From: Prorocentrum cordatum
Taxonomy: Eukaryota > Sar > Dinophyceae > Prorocentrales > Prorocentraceae
Direction: 5' to 3'
DNA: 64,000 nt
NCBI GenBank assembly: GCA_963575745.1
Contig: CAUYUJ010018571.1
Span: forward strand, 198,475 to 262,474
The notes under the pieces: generated by a model
Seen by the model: only the letters and a program-made list of their open reading frames with translations
What the model was told of the DNA's origin: nothing
The model's database searches: none
Shown here: piece by piece, positions 1 to 11,644 of the stretch
Numbering within the stretch: position 1 is the stretch's first letter
Layout of the letters: the number at the start of each line of letters is the position of its first letter
Translations under genes and position numbers: made by a program

Positions 1-1110
1 CGAGCCGGAGGCTGACGACGTCGGGATGTCTCGAGCGGGATTCTGGCGGGTGGTAGGGGGAGAGTGACAGATGGGGGGGGGAAGAGAAGAGCCCCCGAAG
101 GCCCCTTCTTTTCACCCCCCACTGTAGGTCACCTCCCACTACCAGCCGCCAAGAGGGATGTCAACATCCAGGGGCCGCACCACCAGCATGACCCCGCGCC
201 CGGCTCCTGCCCCAGGCGGCGGTGGCGCCGTCATCTCTCTGCCCCTGCAGAGCCCGCTCGAGCCCTGGCGGCGAGCAGCAGCGGGAGCCAGGGGGGGACC
301 CACCCAGACCGCGTGCCTAAGCGTTCCGGGGGGGGTGCGCGGATGGTCGAGGAGGCGCAACCAGCAACACACAGATTGCGGTGCGCGGGTTGGCGACTCC
401 GTCGCCAAGTGAGGCGGCATTGGCCTCGTGTCTCGGGGGGGGCTCTTCCCGATCCAAGGATGCGTGCGCCGGAGCCACGGATCCGTGGTCTGTGTCAGCG
501 TGCGCCTGGTCTTGGGTCGGCGTTGGACTCTCCTTCCCACACCCCTTGGCGGAGCCTCCCTCGCTACCCCCAGCGCGGTCCGTGCGCCAGGGAGGGCCCT
601 TGGAGAGGCGCCGACAGAGAACACATCGCGCGGACCCGAGCAACTTGATCGTATGTTTGTGCTGTCGTTGGGCCTTGCAATGTCGGGAGGGCGACCTTGT
701 AGCGCCTCTCGGCAGTTGCGGGCTCAAGGATCATGGCCTCTGACAGGACTGCTCCCTGCAGAGGAGCCCCCCTGTTCGGCGACTACAAAGGGGGCGGTTA
801 CGCCGGGGTGTGGCTTGCGATCGGCTCGGATGGGGCCTGGGGGGGCACGACACTCTGTCCTCGTCGGGCCTCCTCGGCGCGCGCTGGAGAACTCTATCGA
901 GGCCCCCGCCCGCTCGCCAGGCTGTCCCCAGGCGCCTGCTGCAAACTTCACCCTTTGAGAACCGCTTCCTTCGGAGGAGCCCCCATGTCTTCCTGGAGTG
1001 CCGCTCCAGGCAGTCTTGGCACCTCGTCGCGCGGCGGCGAAAGATGCATCGCAGCGTTGTGCCTCCCACGCTGTTGACTCGTCTGCCTTTCTTTATCTTC
1101 TCTGCGCGCG
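1..1110. other. GC-rich stretch, no gene seen
   Basis: Several overlapping frames on both strands are open, but their translations are Arg/Pro/Gly/Ala-rich with no recognisable motif, as expected of GC-rich noncoding DNA. A GGATGTCTCGAGCG motif at about 27-40 matches the core of the satellite in the composite repeats at 39, 48 and 53 kb; it may be an isolated unit. Confidence 0.5.
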
Positions 1111-1400
1111 ACGATGGCGACGTTCGAGGACGACGGCGACGCGTCGTCGTCGTCGTCGTCGTCGTCGTCCTGCGACGTCAGCGTCCGACGACGACCGACG
1201 TCAGCGTGCGACGGCGACCGTGGCCTCCCCCCGCGACGGCGACAGTGACGGCCGACGACGACGGCGTCGACTATCCGACGGCGACGTCGGACGACGACCT
1301 CCGATGACGCCGTCCGCCGCCGCCCTCGTCAGCGACGGCGCCGTGGTCATCCTTCTCGTCGGGCGAGTCGCCGTCCTCCTCGGCGTCGGCGTCGTCGTCC
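1110..1400. repeat. GAC/GTC trinucleotide-rich low-complexity tract
   Basis: Degenerate runs of GAC, GTC and GGC triplets, including a pure GTC run near 1142-1170. The tract reads open in several frames as Arg/Asp/Val repeats and is not credible coding sequence. Similar tracts recur at 11.6-12.2, 13.4 and 37.4-38.1 kb. Confidence 0.8.
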
Positions 1401-1863
1401 AGCGTCGGGAGTCAACGCCTGTGGCTCGGGGGGGCCAAGATGTGCCCCTGGCCGTGGGAGTCCCCAGGATCTCCGAGGAGGCCCCCGCGGCCTCCGAAGT
1501 GCATCCCTCACGAGACCCATGGGGGCCCCGTGGAGCTCCAAGATGGCGCGAAGAGTTGGGGACACTGTGGGCCCGAAGCACGTCCTCGGGCATCCGCCGA
1601 CGTGATTTTTGTCCCTCCGCGGCCCCGTCGGCCCCGCCCCCCTCCCCCGAGGGTACTTCTCAGTCCCGGGTCCCCCTCTCGATGGCCCCGGGGTCCCGCG
1701 ACGGGCCCCCCCGAGGCCGAAAAACCGAGGAAAGCCAGGCTCGCATCGTGAGAGTAGCGCCCGCAGGCATCTCTCCACACTGTTGCGGAGAACACCCGAG
1801 CGGCAGCGTTCGGTGGCGCCAGCGCCCAGACGCCGTCGCGGCGCTCGCACGCCTGTGGTCAGG

Positions 1864-2019
1864 AGGAAAAAAAACACACAGACACACTTGATCGTCGATT
1901 CCCCAGAAATATGGGAACCTATGGGAAGTGGGGGAAGACAAAAACTGAGACAATATAAGAAAATGTAGGGATTACTTTTATGTTGTGTGTATTTATGTGT
2001 ATGTCCCAGGGCCCCTTCA
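1864..2019 (+). repeat. Dispersed repeat D1, copy 1
   Basis: About 155 bp related in the same orientation to 56731-56879. Shared blocks in order: a CACACAGACAC run, CCAGAAA with repeated ATGGGAA words, GTGGGGG-GACAAAA, TGTGTGTATTTAT, and a terminal GTCCCAGGGCCCCTTCA. A fragment of the 3' block also occurs near 19740-19772. The sequence outside the aligned part differs, so this is a dispersed element and not a large duplication. No coding capacity is evident. Confidence 0.75.
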
Positions 2020-2239
2020 TGTGGGGCGGCCGCGCCCAGATGGATTGGCTTCCACCTGTGCTGATGATGTGAGACCTGTCTCGGCCATGGGTTGTGTCGG
2101 CCGTGGCGCCCGCTCTGCTCAGGGTGCATCGGGCTCGCTGGGTGCCTCCTGGACAGACAGCCTCCATCGAATCCTCCATCGAGGTCAACGCCCGCACTGG
2201 ATTCGCAACTCCTCGGAGCTTTATTTGTGGAGCACGACC

Positions 2240-2409
2240 AACGGAGAGGAAGCATGTTGCCACATACTTTCCAGATGTCTAAAACATGTGTTGAAGATGT
2301 TTGAAGCTTGTTTCAAGCTTCTTTGGAACATTTCCCGACATGTCATACACATGTTAAGTTCAATGATAGGACTGTTAGGGTGTCCATTGTCGTGGCATCC
2401 ACAAAGCTT
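2240..2409. repeat. Dispersed repeat D2, copy 1
   Basis: A relatively AT-rich ~170-bp element that pairs with 52609-52780. Both begin GGAAGCATGTTGCCA, contain several ACATGTT-type words, and end with a conserved block starting TTCAATGATAGGACTGTT and running to GTGGCATCCACAA. Read on the minus strand, both give a similar peptide stretch (..RRLE..WQHASS), which could be a by-product of the DNA similarity. Confidence 0.8.
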
Positions 2410-3480
2410 CGTGTGTAGCAACGTCCGACGTGGCACCGTCGTCCGCCACGCCCGGCGCCCAACGCCCCCCGGCGGCCGGCCGCTCCCCCCCGAGAGGCCG
2501 CGCCGCGCGGCAGGCCGCTCGCCTCCCGGAGCCCTCCGCCCCCGGAGGGCCGCCGGCTGCAGCCGCGCGCGGGCCGCTCGCGGGCGTCGTCGGCGTCGTC
2601 AAGCAGTGTCGAAGCGTCCTATAGTCTATAGCCCTACCAAACAATACTATCAGATTCTCTGGTGGTTTTCACGAACTGCTCTCAGAGCATTTCTGGCGGA
2701 GGTTGCCCTGTTTTATTACATAGGGCTTACGTTCTAAGGACATTGTTTTTTTGCCACTGGAACATTCATTGGAACATTTTGGGGTTCTAGGAATACTTCG
2801 TGGCATGACGATAGGAATGCCTGGACGGTTGGTCCCTGCTCAAGTCGTCGGCGTCGGCGTCGTCGTCGCTCGGCCTTGATCCAGGCCTCCCTGATGGGGC
2901 CAGGTGATCGCAGGCTTTCGAAGTTTGTGCGGTTTTCGCGGGTTTTCGAGGGCCTGGGGTTGTTTCGATCGGCTGCGCCTCGTCGAGGGCGTTTCGGGGG
3001 TTGAGGATCGTCCCGCGAACGGCCGCCGACGAGCCGAGTTATGGCCCGAAAGGTAGGGTGCAACAGGGGGTCGATAAATCCTCAAGAAGTGTCTTAGCCC
3101 AATGTGTTTGGTTTCCCTCGTTCAGCCCCGCCGATAGCACGCAGCCTTCATCGGCCCTTGTTACACCCCTGGCGGCTGGGGCCCCAGCGTCGTATTGAAG
3201 GACGTCGGTGCACAAGCCACATGTTGGCGCTAACGCACGTTCTGAGGATCGTCGGATGGAGCTGGAGTAGATCGGGTCGGGGGATGTATCGGCGATGCGG
3301 CTCGATGTGGAGGCACAGTTTCTCCACGCCGACGTTGTCGGTACATTGGCGACGTGATGACGGCGATGCTTTGGCAATGTATCGGCGATGCGGCGTGATC
3401 CTCCGACCCCATCGACTCGGACCACATCGGAGTACCTCAGCCAGCCAGTCCCTCCCTAACGATATTTGGGGAACGGCTCT
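2410..3480. other. No gene seen
   Basis: GC-rich DNA with short internal repetitions, for example two near-copies of GATGTATCGGCGATGCGG near 3283 and 3380. No ORF here shows a recognisable domain. Confidence 0.5.
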
Positions 3481-3625
3481 GAAGGCCCCTCGCTTTCCCC
3501 CTCTTGGTGCGTTGTTGGAGGCTCCTTGGGCCGTCTTGGGGGCATCCTGGGGTGTCTCAGAGCTATCTTGGGGACGCTTTAGGCCGTCTTGGGCTTTGGG
3601 GCGACCTCTTTGGCCCGTCTTGGAG
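3480..3625 (+). repeat. Degenerate CTTGGG-type short tandem array
   Basis: Words such as GGCCGTCTTGGGG and CCTTGGG recur every 10-13 bp. This is the reverse-complement type of the larger CCCAAGA array at 21.9-23.2 kb. Confidence 0.6.
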
Positions 3626-3889
3626 TGTCGCAGGCTTGGAAATGCGAAGCACTGAACACAGCTCAAACTTCCTGAAGATAATGAATGCTTACCTCCTGAA
3701 GCTTTCGTGGGGTCCTCGCCAATCCTGTTTCCAACGGAGTATCGGGGGCTTATTCTAAACGCTTCGCGTATCCCCACCAGCCCCAGGGGAGTGGAGGTGA
3801 TGAGGGCAGCGGGGGAGCATGCAGCAGAACACAGGGCGGGGTAAGCCGCCTATACCCCAAGAGGGGGAGGATGTAGGAGGAGTCGTCGT

Positions 3890-4140
3890 CGGAGTAGGAG
3901 GAGGAGGAGCAAGAGGAGGAGCAGGAGGAGGAGCAGGAGGAGGAGGGGGAGGAGGAGGAGGAGGAAGATGAGGAGGAGGAGATGGAGGAGGGCGAGGACG
4001 TGGAGGACGAGAAGGAGGAGGGAGGAGGAGGAGGAGGAGGAGGAGGAGGAGGAGGAGGAGGAGGAGAGGGAGGGGGAGGAGGGATGAGGAAGACAAAGAG
4101 GAGGAGGAGGAGGAGGAGGAGGAGGAGCAGGAGGAGAACA
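3890..4140 (+). repeat. GGA microsatellite
   Basis: Long imperfect (GGA)n, giving poly-Glu/Gly on the plus strand and poly-Ser/Leu/Pro on the minus strand in three frames. Such triplet runs keep all frames open, so the ORFs of up to about 230 codons across 3.75-4.45 kb are not taken as genes. Confidence 0.9.
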
Positions 4141-4144
4141 ATGG

Positions 4145-4370
4145 CGAGCTTGGGGGCCTCTTGGGCCGTCTTTGGGGCCTCTTGGCGGTCCCGGGGGCCT
4201 CTTGCGTATTTTGGGTGGCCTTTTGGGGCCTCTTGGGGGTCTCTTGGGATCCTCTTGGAGGCCTCTTGGGCGCCTCTTGGGGCCTCTTGGGGCCCTCTTG
4301 GGGCGCTCTTGGGGCGCTCTTGGGAGCCTTCGGGGCGCTCTTGGGGCCATGTTGGAGGAGATCTATCAAA
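4145..4370 (+). repeat. Degenerate GGCCTCTTGGGG array
   Basis: About 18-20 imperfect repeats of an 11-12-bp word (GGCCTCTTGGG/GGCGCTCTTGGG). It belongs to the same sequence class, in reverse complement, as 21.9-23.2 kb. Weaker examples lie at 5205-5285. Confidence 0.8.
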
Positions 4371-4779
4371 GAAGGGGGGGTTGGGAATTAGCGTTGCCCC
4401 TCTAGAGTGCCTCCTGGGCCGCAAAAGAGGCCAACATCCTTCCAAAACCTAGGGAAATCACTGTTTTTGTGCTTTCCCGCCTTTTCGCTCTTGGAGCCGT
4501 CTTGGACGCCCCAACGACCCGCGGACCCCCCCGTTCAGGTCCAGTGGAGGGGGTAGGGCAAGCTAGGTGCGCTCGCGTCATATCTGACATCCTTCCCCTC
4601 CCTTCCATCCCTTACCATGGCGCAGATCCCCTCTCTACTCGCTCAGTCGGATGTCGAGCAGGGCAATGATGGGTACGCGATGCATTGTAGAGCACGGCGT
4701 GGCATGGCGTAGAAGAGTACCGCAAAGCGTAGTATCAACCTAGCATTGCAGTGCATGCCGTGGCATGGCATGGAAAATT

Positions 4780-4970
4780 ACGCCAGCGCTGCAGCGGGAG
4801 CAGGAGTCGAAACGAGCGGAAGCGCGGAAATAAGGCCAGCGCTGCAGCGGAAACACGATTCGGAACGAGCGGAAGCACGGAAATGAGGCCAGCGCTGCAG
4901 CGGGAGCACGATTCGGAATGAGCGGGGCCCGAAAATGAGGCCGGCGCCTCAGCGAGAGCAGCATTTTGAA
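4780..4970 (+). repeat. 53-bp tandem repeat, about 3.5 copies
   Basis: GGCCAGCGCTGCAGCGG starts at about 4782, 4834 and 4887, with a diverged fourth start at 4939, so the period is 52-53 bp. Each unit also contains CGATTCGGAA(C/T)GAGCGG or a variant. A more diverged GCATTGCA/GGCATGG micro-repeat lies immediately upstream, at about 4680-4780. Confidence 0.85.
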
Positions 4971-5900
4971 AAAAATGCAGGCGAAACCCAACTCCGGGGA
5001 AACCTGTGTGTAAACAAACAGTACGCGGGGGGGGGGGGTGTCGGACACTCCCAGGCCGTCATCAGGGGAAGAGGGAGATTAGTATTCATATTGAGTCATT
5101 GTGGAGGGGTCAACCCCTCCCCGCAGGGGAAGAAGGGGGTTGGAAGAGGAAACTCTCTAGACCACCGACGCCCAGAGGGCTGGTGGGATTGGGGCCATCT
5201 CGGAGAGCTCTTGGGCTGTCACGGATCCCTCCTGGATCGTCCTAGGGCTATCTTGGGACCTTTGGGGCCGTCTTGGGGCTTTCTGCGCGCGGGAAATGGC
5301 CGCGCGAGGAGACCCAGGAGTCACCCGACAAGTTCTTGAGATTAAGTCGACTTGGTACCCCCCATTCGGCAACGGGCGATTGAGTTTTTTGCGTGTTGCC
5401 TGGTGCAAACTATGGCGATTCGCGCATCCATTGTGCAATGGTGCAATGGTGTGCCCAATGCGGCATCGGCCGATGCGGTGTCTCGCTGCGTGTGTGGCAC
5501 AGCGTTTGGCGCTACTTCTGGCGCAACCAGTGGCGAATGCTACGTACACCCACTGAGGCAGCGGACGATTTGGTGGCTCGCGGGGTGCCTGGCGCAACCT
5601 ATGGTGGCCGGCGGGTTGCCTTTCGCAGCTTATGACGCAATCAGCGTAGTTGCGTGCACACCGAGGCCATGGACGACTTGGTGGCTGCAGAACCGTCAGG
5701 TGATTGTTGAGCGTAAGCGCCCTTGCCTCAAAGGTGCGGGAAATGTCTCGCACTCCGCCGTTGGAGTTTGTCCCAGGCTGGCTAACTAAATTAACATGGC
5801 AGCTCGTCCTCTGGAATATCACTGGGGGCATTGACGCTAGAGGGCCTGCGTATTGAGAGGTGAGAGGTGATCATCGGGCCACTCGGCGGTCGCATCTCGT
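4971..5900. other. No gene seen
   Basis: Mixed sequence. Around 5395-5600 the words TGGTGCAAACTATGGCGA, TGGCGCAACCAGTGGCGA and TGGCGCAACCTATGGTGGC recur at irregular spacing, suggesting decayed tandem duplication. No domain was recognised in any frame. Confidence 0.45.
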
Positions 5901-5904
5901 GGTA

Positions 5905-5955
<51 letters not shown>
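5905..5955 (+). repeat. (GTC)17 microsatellite
   Basis: Uninterrupted GTC triplets over 51 bp. Confidence 0.95.
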
Positions 5956-6350
5956 CGCTTCCCATTCCAGGGGGACTGGTCGTGGCCTTTTTGTTGTTCC
6001 TTCAACTCACTCGTGGTCGTCGTCTTTCAAATCCTCGTCGGTCATCTTGTTGTCGTCACGTCTTCCTCTCCCGTCCTCCAAGAGCACCTGGGGGGAGGCC
6101 CGGCCGCTGCCCCCGGCAGAGCTGGAGGCCGCGCCGCCGTTGCTCCTTGCCCGCCCCCCTTCCGCGGCTCCAGCCCTGCCGAGAGAAAAGCCTCCCATCG
6201 GTGGCCCGACCTCGGCAGTCAGCGCGGGGCCCCCTCGACTCGTCCATCGTTCAAGCTTCGACACATTTTCTGGCAGGAATTGACATGTGGACGATAGGTA
6301 GATGCACCATTTTGATTGTGTGTATGTGTCTGTGTATATGCATATGCCGC

Positions 6351-6353
<3 letters not shown>

Positions 6354-6382
<29 letters not shown>
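6354..6382. repeat. (AT)n microsatellite
   Basis: Pure alternating AT of about 29 bp after TGTGTATATGCATATG-like sequence. Similar AT tracts recur at 20.16, 24.0, 24.33 and 25.4 kb. Confidence 0.95.
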
Positions 6383-6384
<2 letters not shown>

Positions 6385-6504
6385 TATGTGTGCGAACATT
6401 TGAATGTGTATATGTGCTTACATCTATTACTTCGATTCTACAATGTGTAACGTTTTATCCATGCTCGGGTTCTGACCCATGTGTGCGCACATGGCAGGTA
6501 GCTC

Positions 6505-8042
6505 TTGATAGCGCGCAAGGCTGATGAGGAAAAGGGGGGGCCTCAAGCGCAGCTGTTTGTCTCGAGCAGCAACGCCGGTGCGAAGGGCATGGCCTTCGAG
6601 GTGGGCGCGGAGGCCTACACGCGCCTGGCGGGCGGCGACGGCCCCAGGCGCCAGGTGCTGTGCGTCGGCGGCGTGGTCGCGGAGCTCCACGACCACCACG
6701 CGATGCTCGCAGTGCCGGCGCTGGCTGCTCGGAGTATCGGGGCCGCCCATCCGGGGCGAGCGTCGACGATATCGACGGAGTTGCGGCGACGGTGTGCTTC
6801 GTGGTCGTGGCCAAGCGGGGGCTGAGAGCGACGGTCCCAGAATTATGGAACGACGACAACATCCACTTCGGATCGAGGAGCTTCGGACCAGGTGCTCTCG
6901 CCGCGGGCGTGGAGGCTGCAGGAGGCGGACACCACACTTCGACCGAAGAGGCGGACCTGTCGCCGCAGCCGCAGGCCAGCGCTCGCAAGCCGCGTCCGGG
7001 CGAGGGGACTGGGCGGCGGCGAGCAACGGCGGACCCGCAGGGCTCGATCGGCCGATCGCCCGCGCGGCGCGGCGCCTGCAGCAGCTCGCGGAGGTCGGAG
7101 GCCCAGGCCGAGGCACCGCCGCCGGCGCCGTCGCGGGCGCAGCGGATTGCTCGGCGCCGCCAGCTCTCAGAGAGCGAGTCGGAGGCCGGGCAGCCTGGCG
7201 GAGCCGCAGGCCAGGGGGCCAGCGGACGGCCGCTGGCGCGGCCAGCGCGGCGGCGGCGGGGCTGGACGCGTCGAGCCTCCAGTCGCTGCTGCAGTTGCGG
7301 ATGCTCGAGGTGCTGGAGCGGCTGGATGCAGGCAAGAAGGGCAAGGACTCGTCGGACGAGGCCGAGGGTATCGGGCAGAGCTACGCAATAGCTGGCAAGG
7401 ACGGCAAGGCGGTGCGGAGCATGAGGAAATTGACGGGGCCGAGTGAGGAAGCACCCGCTGCTGGTCGTGCGCGGCTATTGGGCCGAGATCAAGTGGGCGC
7501 TCGGGGTGCAGCGCGGCATGTTGTGGACGTACTATGCGAAGCGCCACGTTCCCTGGGGCAAGGAGCTCTACGATTTGAAGAAGGGCTTCCCGATGTTCAT
7601 CGCGGTGCTGGAGTGCATGGGCAACGGCCAGTTCGACGAGGCCCACGCCCATCTGGTGCAGGGGATGAAGGCTCTCGAGCAGGTGGCGATCAACGGCGGC
7701 CCGTGGAAGGCGGGCTCGCCGCAGTCGGGTCTCGCCGACCCCCTCAGCCGCCAGACGTTCGCGGGCGACGAGAACGAAGCCGAGGTGGCGGCCGCCTACA
7801 TCAAGGAGCTGGAGGCGCCCGGGTCAGAAGGGGCCCGACGCGGGGGCGGGGGCCGAGGGCTCTCGCACCCTGCCGCGCGACAAGAAGAAGGGCCACGAGA
7901 AGAACGAGGAGAGGAGCTAGCAGGCCGAGCTGCTGGCCGAGGAGGCGCGCCCATGGGGCGATGGAGAGTCTGGCGCTCAGACAGGGTCCTCGCGGGCACG
8001 CCGCTGGGAAGGTTCATGCATTGGCACCGCAATGCGACTTGA
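6505..8042 (+). pseudogene. Frame-broken protein gene of unknown function
   Basis: Protein-like segments follow one another in different plus frames. About 6590-6730 gives a segment starting GMAFEVGAEAYTRLAGGDG. About 6740-6900 gives VDDIDGVAATVCFVVVAKRG and ELWNDDNIHFG. A polar Arg/Ser/Glu-rich linker follows to ~7260, then LQSLLQLRMLEVLERLDAGKK near 7280. From 7443 comes the best segment, with WTYYAKRHVPWGKELYDLKKG and AHAHLVQGMKALEQVAINGG, continuing to IKELE at ~7812. I recall similar ORFs as recurrent in dinoflagellate genomes, often near retroelements, but cannot name a family. The frame changes could be introns or indels; no clear GT-AG pairs were found, so I call it a pseudogene. It lies about 270 bp upstream of a copia-like RNase H tail and may be part of the same decayed element. 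Confidence 0.45.
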
Positions 8043-8314
8043 AAGTGCGAATCTACCGCGGGCTTGGGTCCCATGCCGCTGCCTGTCGTGGATGCGGCAT
8101 GTCGGGCAGCTCGGGAAGATGCCGATCCTCGTGGCCGTAGGCATCGGCGCACGGTTGAGGGGGCTCGTCACATGACCGACCTGCTCGTCTCCCTCTTCCC
8201 TGTCTGGTGGCGCGGCCGGCCCAAGGCGGCGGCTAGCTGCCCGGACCTCTCGCGGTCGCCCGCGCGTCGGGTGGCGGCGGGAAATCTGCTTCAGGATTTG
8301 GGTTTTGCCGGGCG

Positions 8315-8674
8315 ATGGGCGCGGGCGTGGACGCCGCGCGTTTTTTTCGTCATTGGTTTGCCGAGTTGCTATTTCAGAGTTTCCAGCCGGGCATTTCTGG
8401 CGAGTTGCCGGACAGTGTCATGTCAATTGAGGTGGCCACCGATTGCAAGTCTTTGTGCGACACACTGACAAAGGAAGTGGCTCCCTCGACAACCCTGTTC
8501 GCTCATGTTGTCGAGGAGTTTGATGATGAGAATCCGAAATTATCCGTGTTCTGGGCGCCGACCGGCAAGCAAGTTGCGGATCAGTTGACCAAAGTTAAAC
8601 CTCCGATCCAGTTACGAGGTATTCCATCTAGGAACCGCTTGGGTTTGCGAACGGATAGCGGTGTAGCATACTGA
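8315..8674 (+). pseudogene. Copia-like retrotransposon RNase H tail, partial
   Basis: A 119-codon frame ending in TGA. It contains a VATDCKSLCDTLTKE segment (residues ~43-57), matching the catalytic-Asp 'TD-KSL-D-L' region of copia-type RNase HI. About 40 residues later comes VFWAPTGKQVADQLTK, matching the family's 'W---(-)-ADxLTK' block near the polyprotein C-terminus. The ~15-residue basic tail to the stop also suits a polyprotein end. No reverse transcriptase, integrase or gag is readable in front of it. The 5' boundary is uncertain because the start is simply the first usable codon after a frame change. What is seen is the motif spacing; the copia assignment is from memory of the family. 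Confidence 0.55.
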
Positions 8675-9275
8675 GTGAATGGATGCCTGTATTTCAGTCG
8701 CTTGGTTTCGGTGTCACGCATGAAATGGCGCGACTTCATTTCCATGCTTGCGTTTTCCGTGTTTCGCCACCGCGCTCTGAGTAAATTACAGAGCAGGGAA
8801 TTTGTGGGATCGTTCGGGAGATTTTTGGCGACAGCAGAACTAATGAGTGCAACATGTCACAATTTGCCACTTGCCCTTCGTCCTTTCTCTGTCGACGCAC
8901 GCCTTCCCACGTTCCATGTTTATGTTCGCTTCTCTCGCTGCCTTTCTCCGCTGCCGCTTGTCTTCGGAGGGCCCATGAGCGTGTGGCAACCGAGCCCGGT
9001 AAAAACAGAAGACATCCTAAGATATCTACCCAAAGGTCCCTGTGAACTGGCACCAGATCCGCGGAGCTTCGATACACACGATTATTGTTACCATGTCATC
9101 GAAGCTACGAGGCGGGGCCAATGCAGAGTCCACGACATCGAGCCACCGAGGACGCACAGCAGGGAGGACGTCTGGCATGCGGGGAATTGGCCCTGAGGGA
9201 AACGGTTGTTGGACCCAGAGCCTCTCCAAGGACCAGCGTTTTCATCTTGGGTGTGTTTCCTCCTCCCTGAACCCA
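8675..9275. other. Less GC-rich stretch after the RNase H tail
   Basis: No ORF with recognisable content. If the upstream tail is a real copia end, the 3' untranslated region and LTR would lie here, but I found no LTR partner in the window. Confidence 0.35.
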
Positions 9276-10095
9276 CTACAGCGCTTCGTGGCCCTACAGG
9301 GAGCCCCACCGAAAGCCCCAGTGCTACCGTCCCCATGCGCCCCGGACACCCAGCACAGCGCTTCGTGGCCGCATAGGGAGCCCCACCGAAAATCCCAGTG
9401 CTACCGCCCGCGTGCGTTCCGCACACGCAATACAGCGCTCCGTGGCCCCATATGGGAGCTCCACGGAAACCCCCAGTGGGACCGTCCACGTGCGTCCCGA
9501 AACACCCAATTTGGCATTTCCAGTCGCCCAATGCAACGCTTCGTGGCCCCATAGGGAGCTTCACCGAAGCCCCCTGGGCCACCGTCCGCATGCGTCCCGA
9601 AACACCCAATCTGACATTTTCACCCACCCAATACATTGCTTCGTGGCCCCATACGGAACTCCACCGGGGCCCCCAGGGCCACATTCCGCATGCGTCCCGA
9701 AACACCCAATGTAGCATTTACACCCACCAAGTACAGCGCTTCGTGGCCCCATGGGGAGCTCCACCGAAACCCCGAGTGGGACCGTCCGCGTGCGTCCCCG
9801 AAAACCAATGTGGAATTTCCACCCACCCAGTACAGCGCTTCGTGGCCCCATAGGCAGTTCCACCGAAACCCCAGGTGGCACCGTCCGCGTGCGCCCCAGA
9901 AACCCAATGTGGCATTTTCACTAACTCAGTGCAACGCTTAGTAGCTATAGGGAGCTCCGCGGAAACCCCCAGTGGCACCGTCCGCGTGCGTCCCAGAAAC
10001 CCACTTTGGCACACCACCCACCAACTACAGCGTCCCTTCCACCCAGTGCAGCGCTTCGTGGCCCCATAGGGAGTGTCACGAATTAAGATGTCCAC
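9275..10095 (+). repeat. Satellite S1, array a (about 9 units of ~95 bp)
   Basis: Units carry CGCTTCGTGGCCCCATAGGG, then AGCTCCACCGAAA-CCCC, CCGTCCGCGTGCGTCCC and AACCCAAT-T-GCATTT. Unit starts lie near 9285, 9359, 9436, 9536, 9640, 9735, 9833, 9931 and 10050, so the period varies from ~75 to ~120 bp. Arrays b (18.2-19.1 kb) and c (32.0-33.5 kb) share the CGTGGCCCCATAGGGAGCTC core but have different spacer halves. After the last unit comes a short tail with AATTGCGGCACATGGT, resembling the 3' tails of arrays b and c. Open frames through the array are periodic artefacts. Confidence 0.9.
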
Positions 10096-10099
10096 AATT

Positions 10100-11640
10100 G
10101 CGGCACATGGTGGGGTCCTTCACTTCGATAAATGTTATTAAGTGCTAGTTGTTTTTTCCATGCGGTTGTCTTGTTCCAAGGGGCAGGCCGACAGCAGCGC
10201 GAAACCTGGCCGCAGCCCCCAGCCGTTTCCATGGTCAGCCTCGGCAGTGTGGCCGTTTTGATTCAACCGAGCACCAGCATGGGGGTGCGCAGAAGTGGGG
10301 GTGGTGAAATGGAGGCCCCATAGGAGTCGGCGGCGAGCCCAGGGGGAAGTGAAATGGGGCAGGTCTTTTTCTAAAGCGACGAATACCCTCAGGAGTCCCC
10401 GTGCTTTCTGAAACGCCGCCCGTGGCCTTCGAGAGGGCCTGCAAGACTTTTTCAGAAGGCGCGGGGGCTTCTGAGAAACCTTGCCGCCTTTGATAGGGCC
10501 TGCCCCTCTCACTTCCCCCCGCTTTCGCCGCCGAAGGAAGGGAGGGAGGGAATTCCCAGCTTCGAGGACGCGCAGATGGGATTAGGGCGCTGGGATGAGA
10601 GACCAGCCCCGCTCCCAGAAAGATTCGGTGCGCTCCGTCGCCAACTCAGGCGGTACTCGAGCCACGTTTCGGGGGGCAAGTACGCCGATCGGTCGAGCGC
10701 CAGGTGCACGAATCGGTAGCCCATATTGGCGCGTGCCCGACAGCAGTGCCGCTGGCAGTGTGCCAATTGCGTCTCGGGCGTACAGCGGCGCTCCCTCTGC
10801 CGATGCGCCGTCCAGGGCGCCAGGCTCCATGCTTGGCTCTCGCCTTCTAAAGAGCCACCCTAGAAGCCTCCAAGTCCTTCTAAGAAACCCACTGTCTGCT
10901 CAGGGCCCCCCCTCGCACTACCGTGTTTTTCGAGCTGCCGAGCAGCGTTGGGCAGGTGGGCAGGAAGGATGTGGATTTTGATGTTTCTCGCATGTCTCGG
11001 CTTCCAAGGCGGGGATGGATCCCCACCACGAGCATGGTCAGCAACCGTTCCCGGACGGGACGGGGGGTCGGCGTCAAACAGGAGGAGGTGATAGAGATGG
11101 GGATGCATCGTTCGAATAATGACGCCGCCACGCTGATTGCTGATTAACACGTGATCTCTGAATCCTGGCCGATGTTGCCACGACGACGATCATGATTATT
11201 ACGAGGATGACGAGAGCCTGAAGAGGGGAAGCGGGCTCCTTAGGATTTATCGGGTGTCATCGGGCCATTGTCGGGACTGAGGACGCGACCGAAGGGCCGC
11301 GGCTCGTCGAGGGAGTGGTCCCAGGGATCCGCTCCAAACGGATCCTGGCAGAAGCAAGGGCAGCAAGGCGGTGTGAGGAGAAGGACGCGGAGGAAAAGCC
11401 TCCCTCCACCTTCGGCCCGTGCGGGCCAGGCGCCGCGCTGTCTGCGGCGGCCCTACCAGCGGAAGGGCTGGGCGCGACGGTCATGCAGGCTGGCCCCCCG
11501 CGTCTTTGTCGGCGTCGTTGTCGGTCGATGGCGGCGGTAGCGTCGGCGGCGGCCGCCTCCGGAAGTCTCTGGAGGTCCACGCGAGGCGTCGGGAGGTTTC
11601 TGGGGCCCCTCGGAGGCCCAAAGAGGCGCCCAAGAGTGGC
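10100..11640. other. No gene seen
   Basis: GC-rich DNA. At 10370-10500 and again near 10855-10895, words of the form CCTTC-(A)AAG-GCCT recur in both orientations; similar words occur near 36345-36420 and 58150-58230. No domain was recognised. Confidence 0.45.
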
Positions 11641-11644
11641 CAGC

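Noticed and set aside
3750-4445. 231-codon minus-strand ORF with poly-Ser/Pro/Leu
   Set aside because: Driven by the GGA microsatellite and CTTGGG array.
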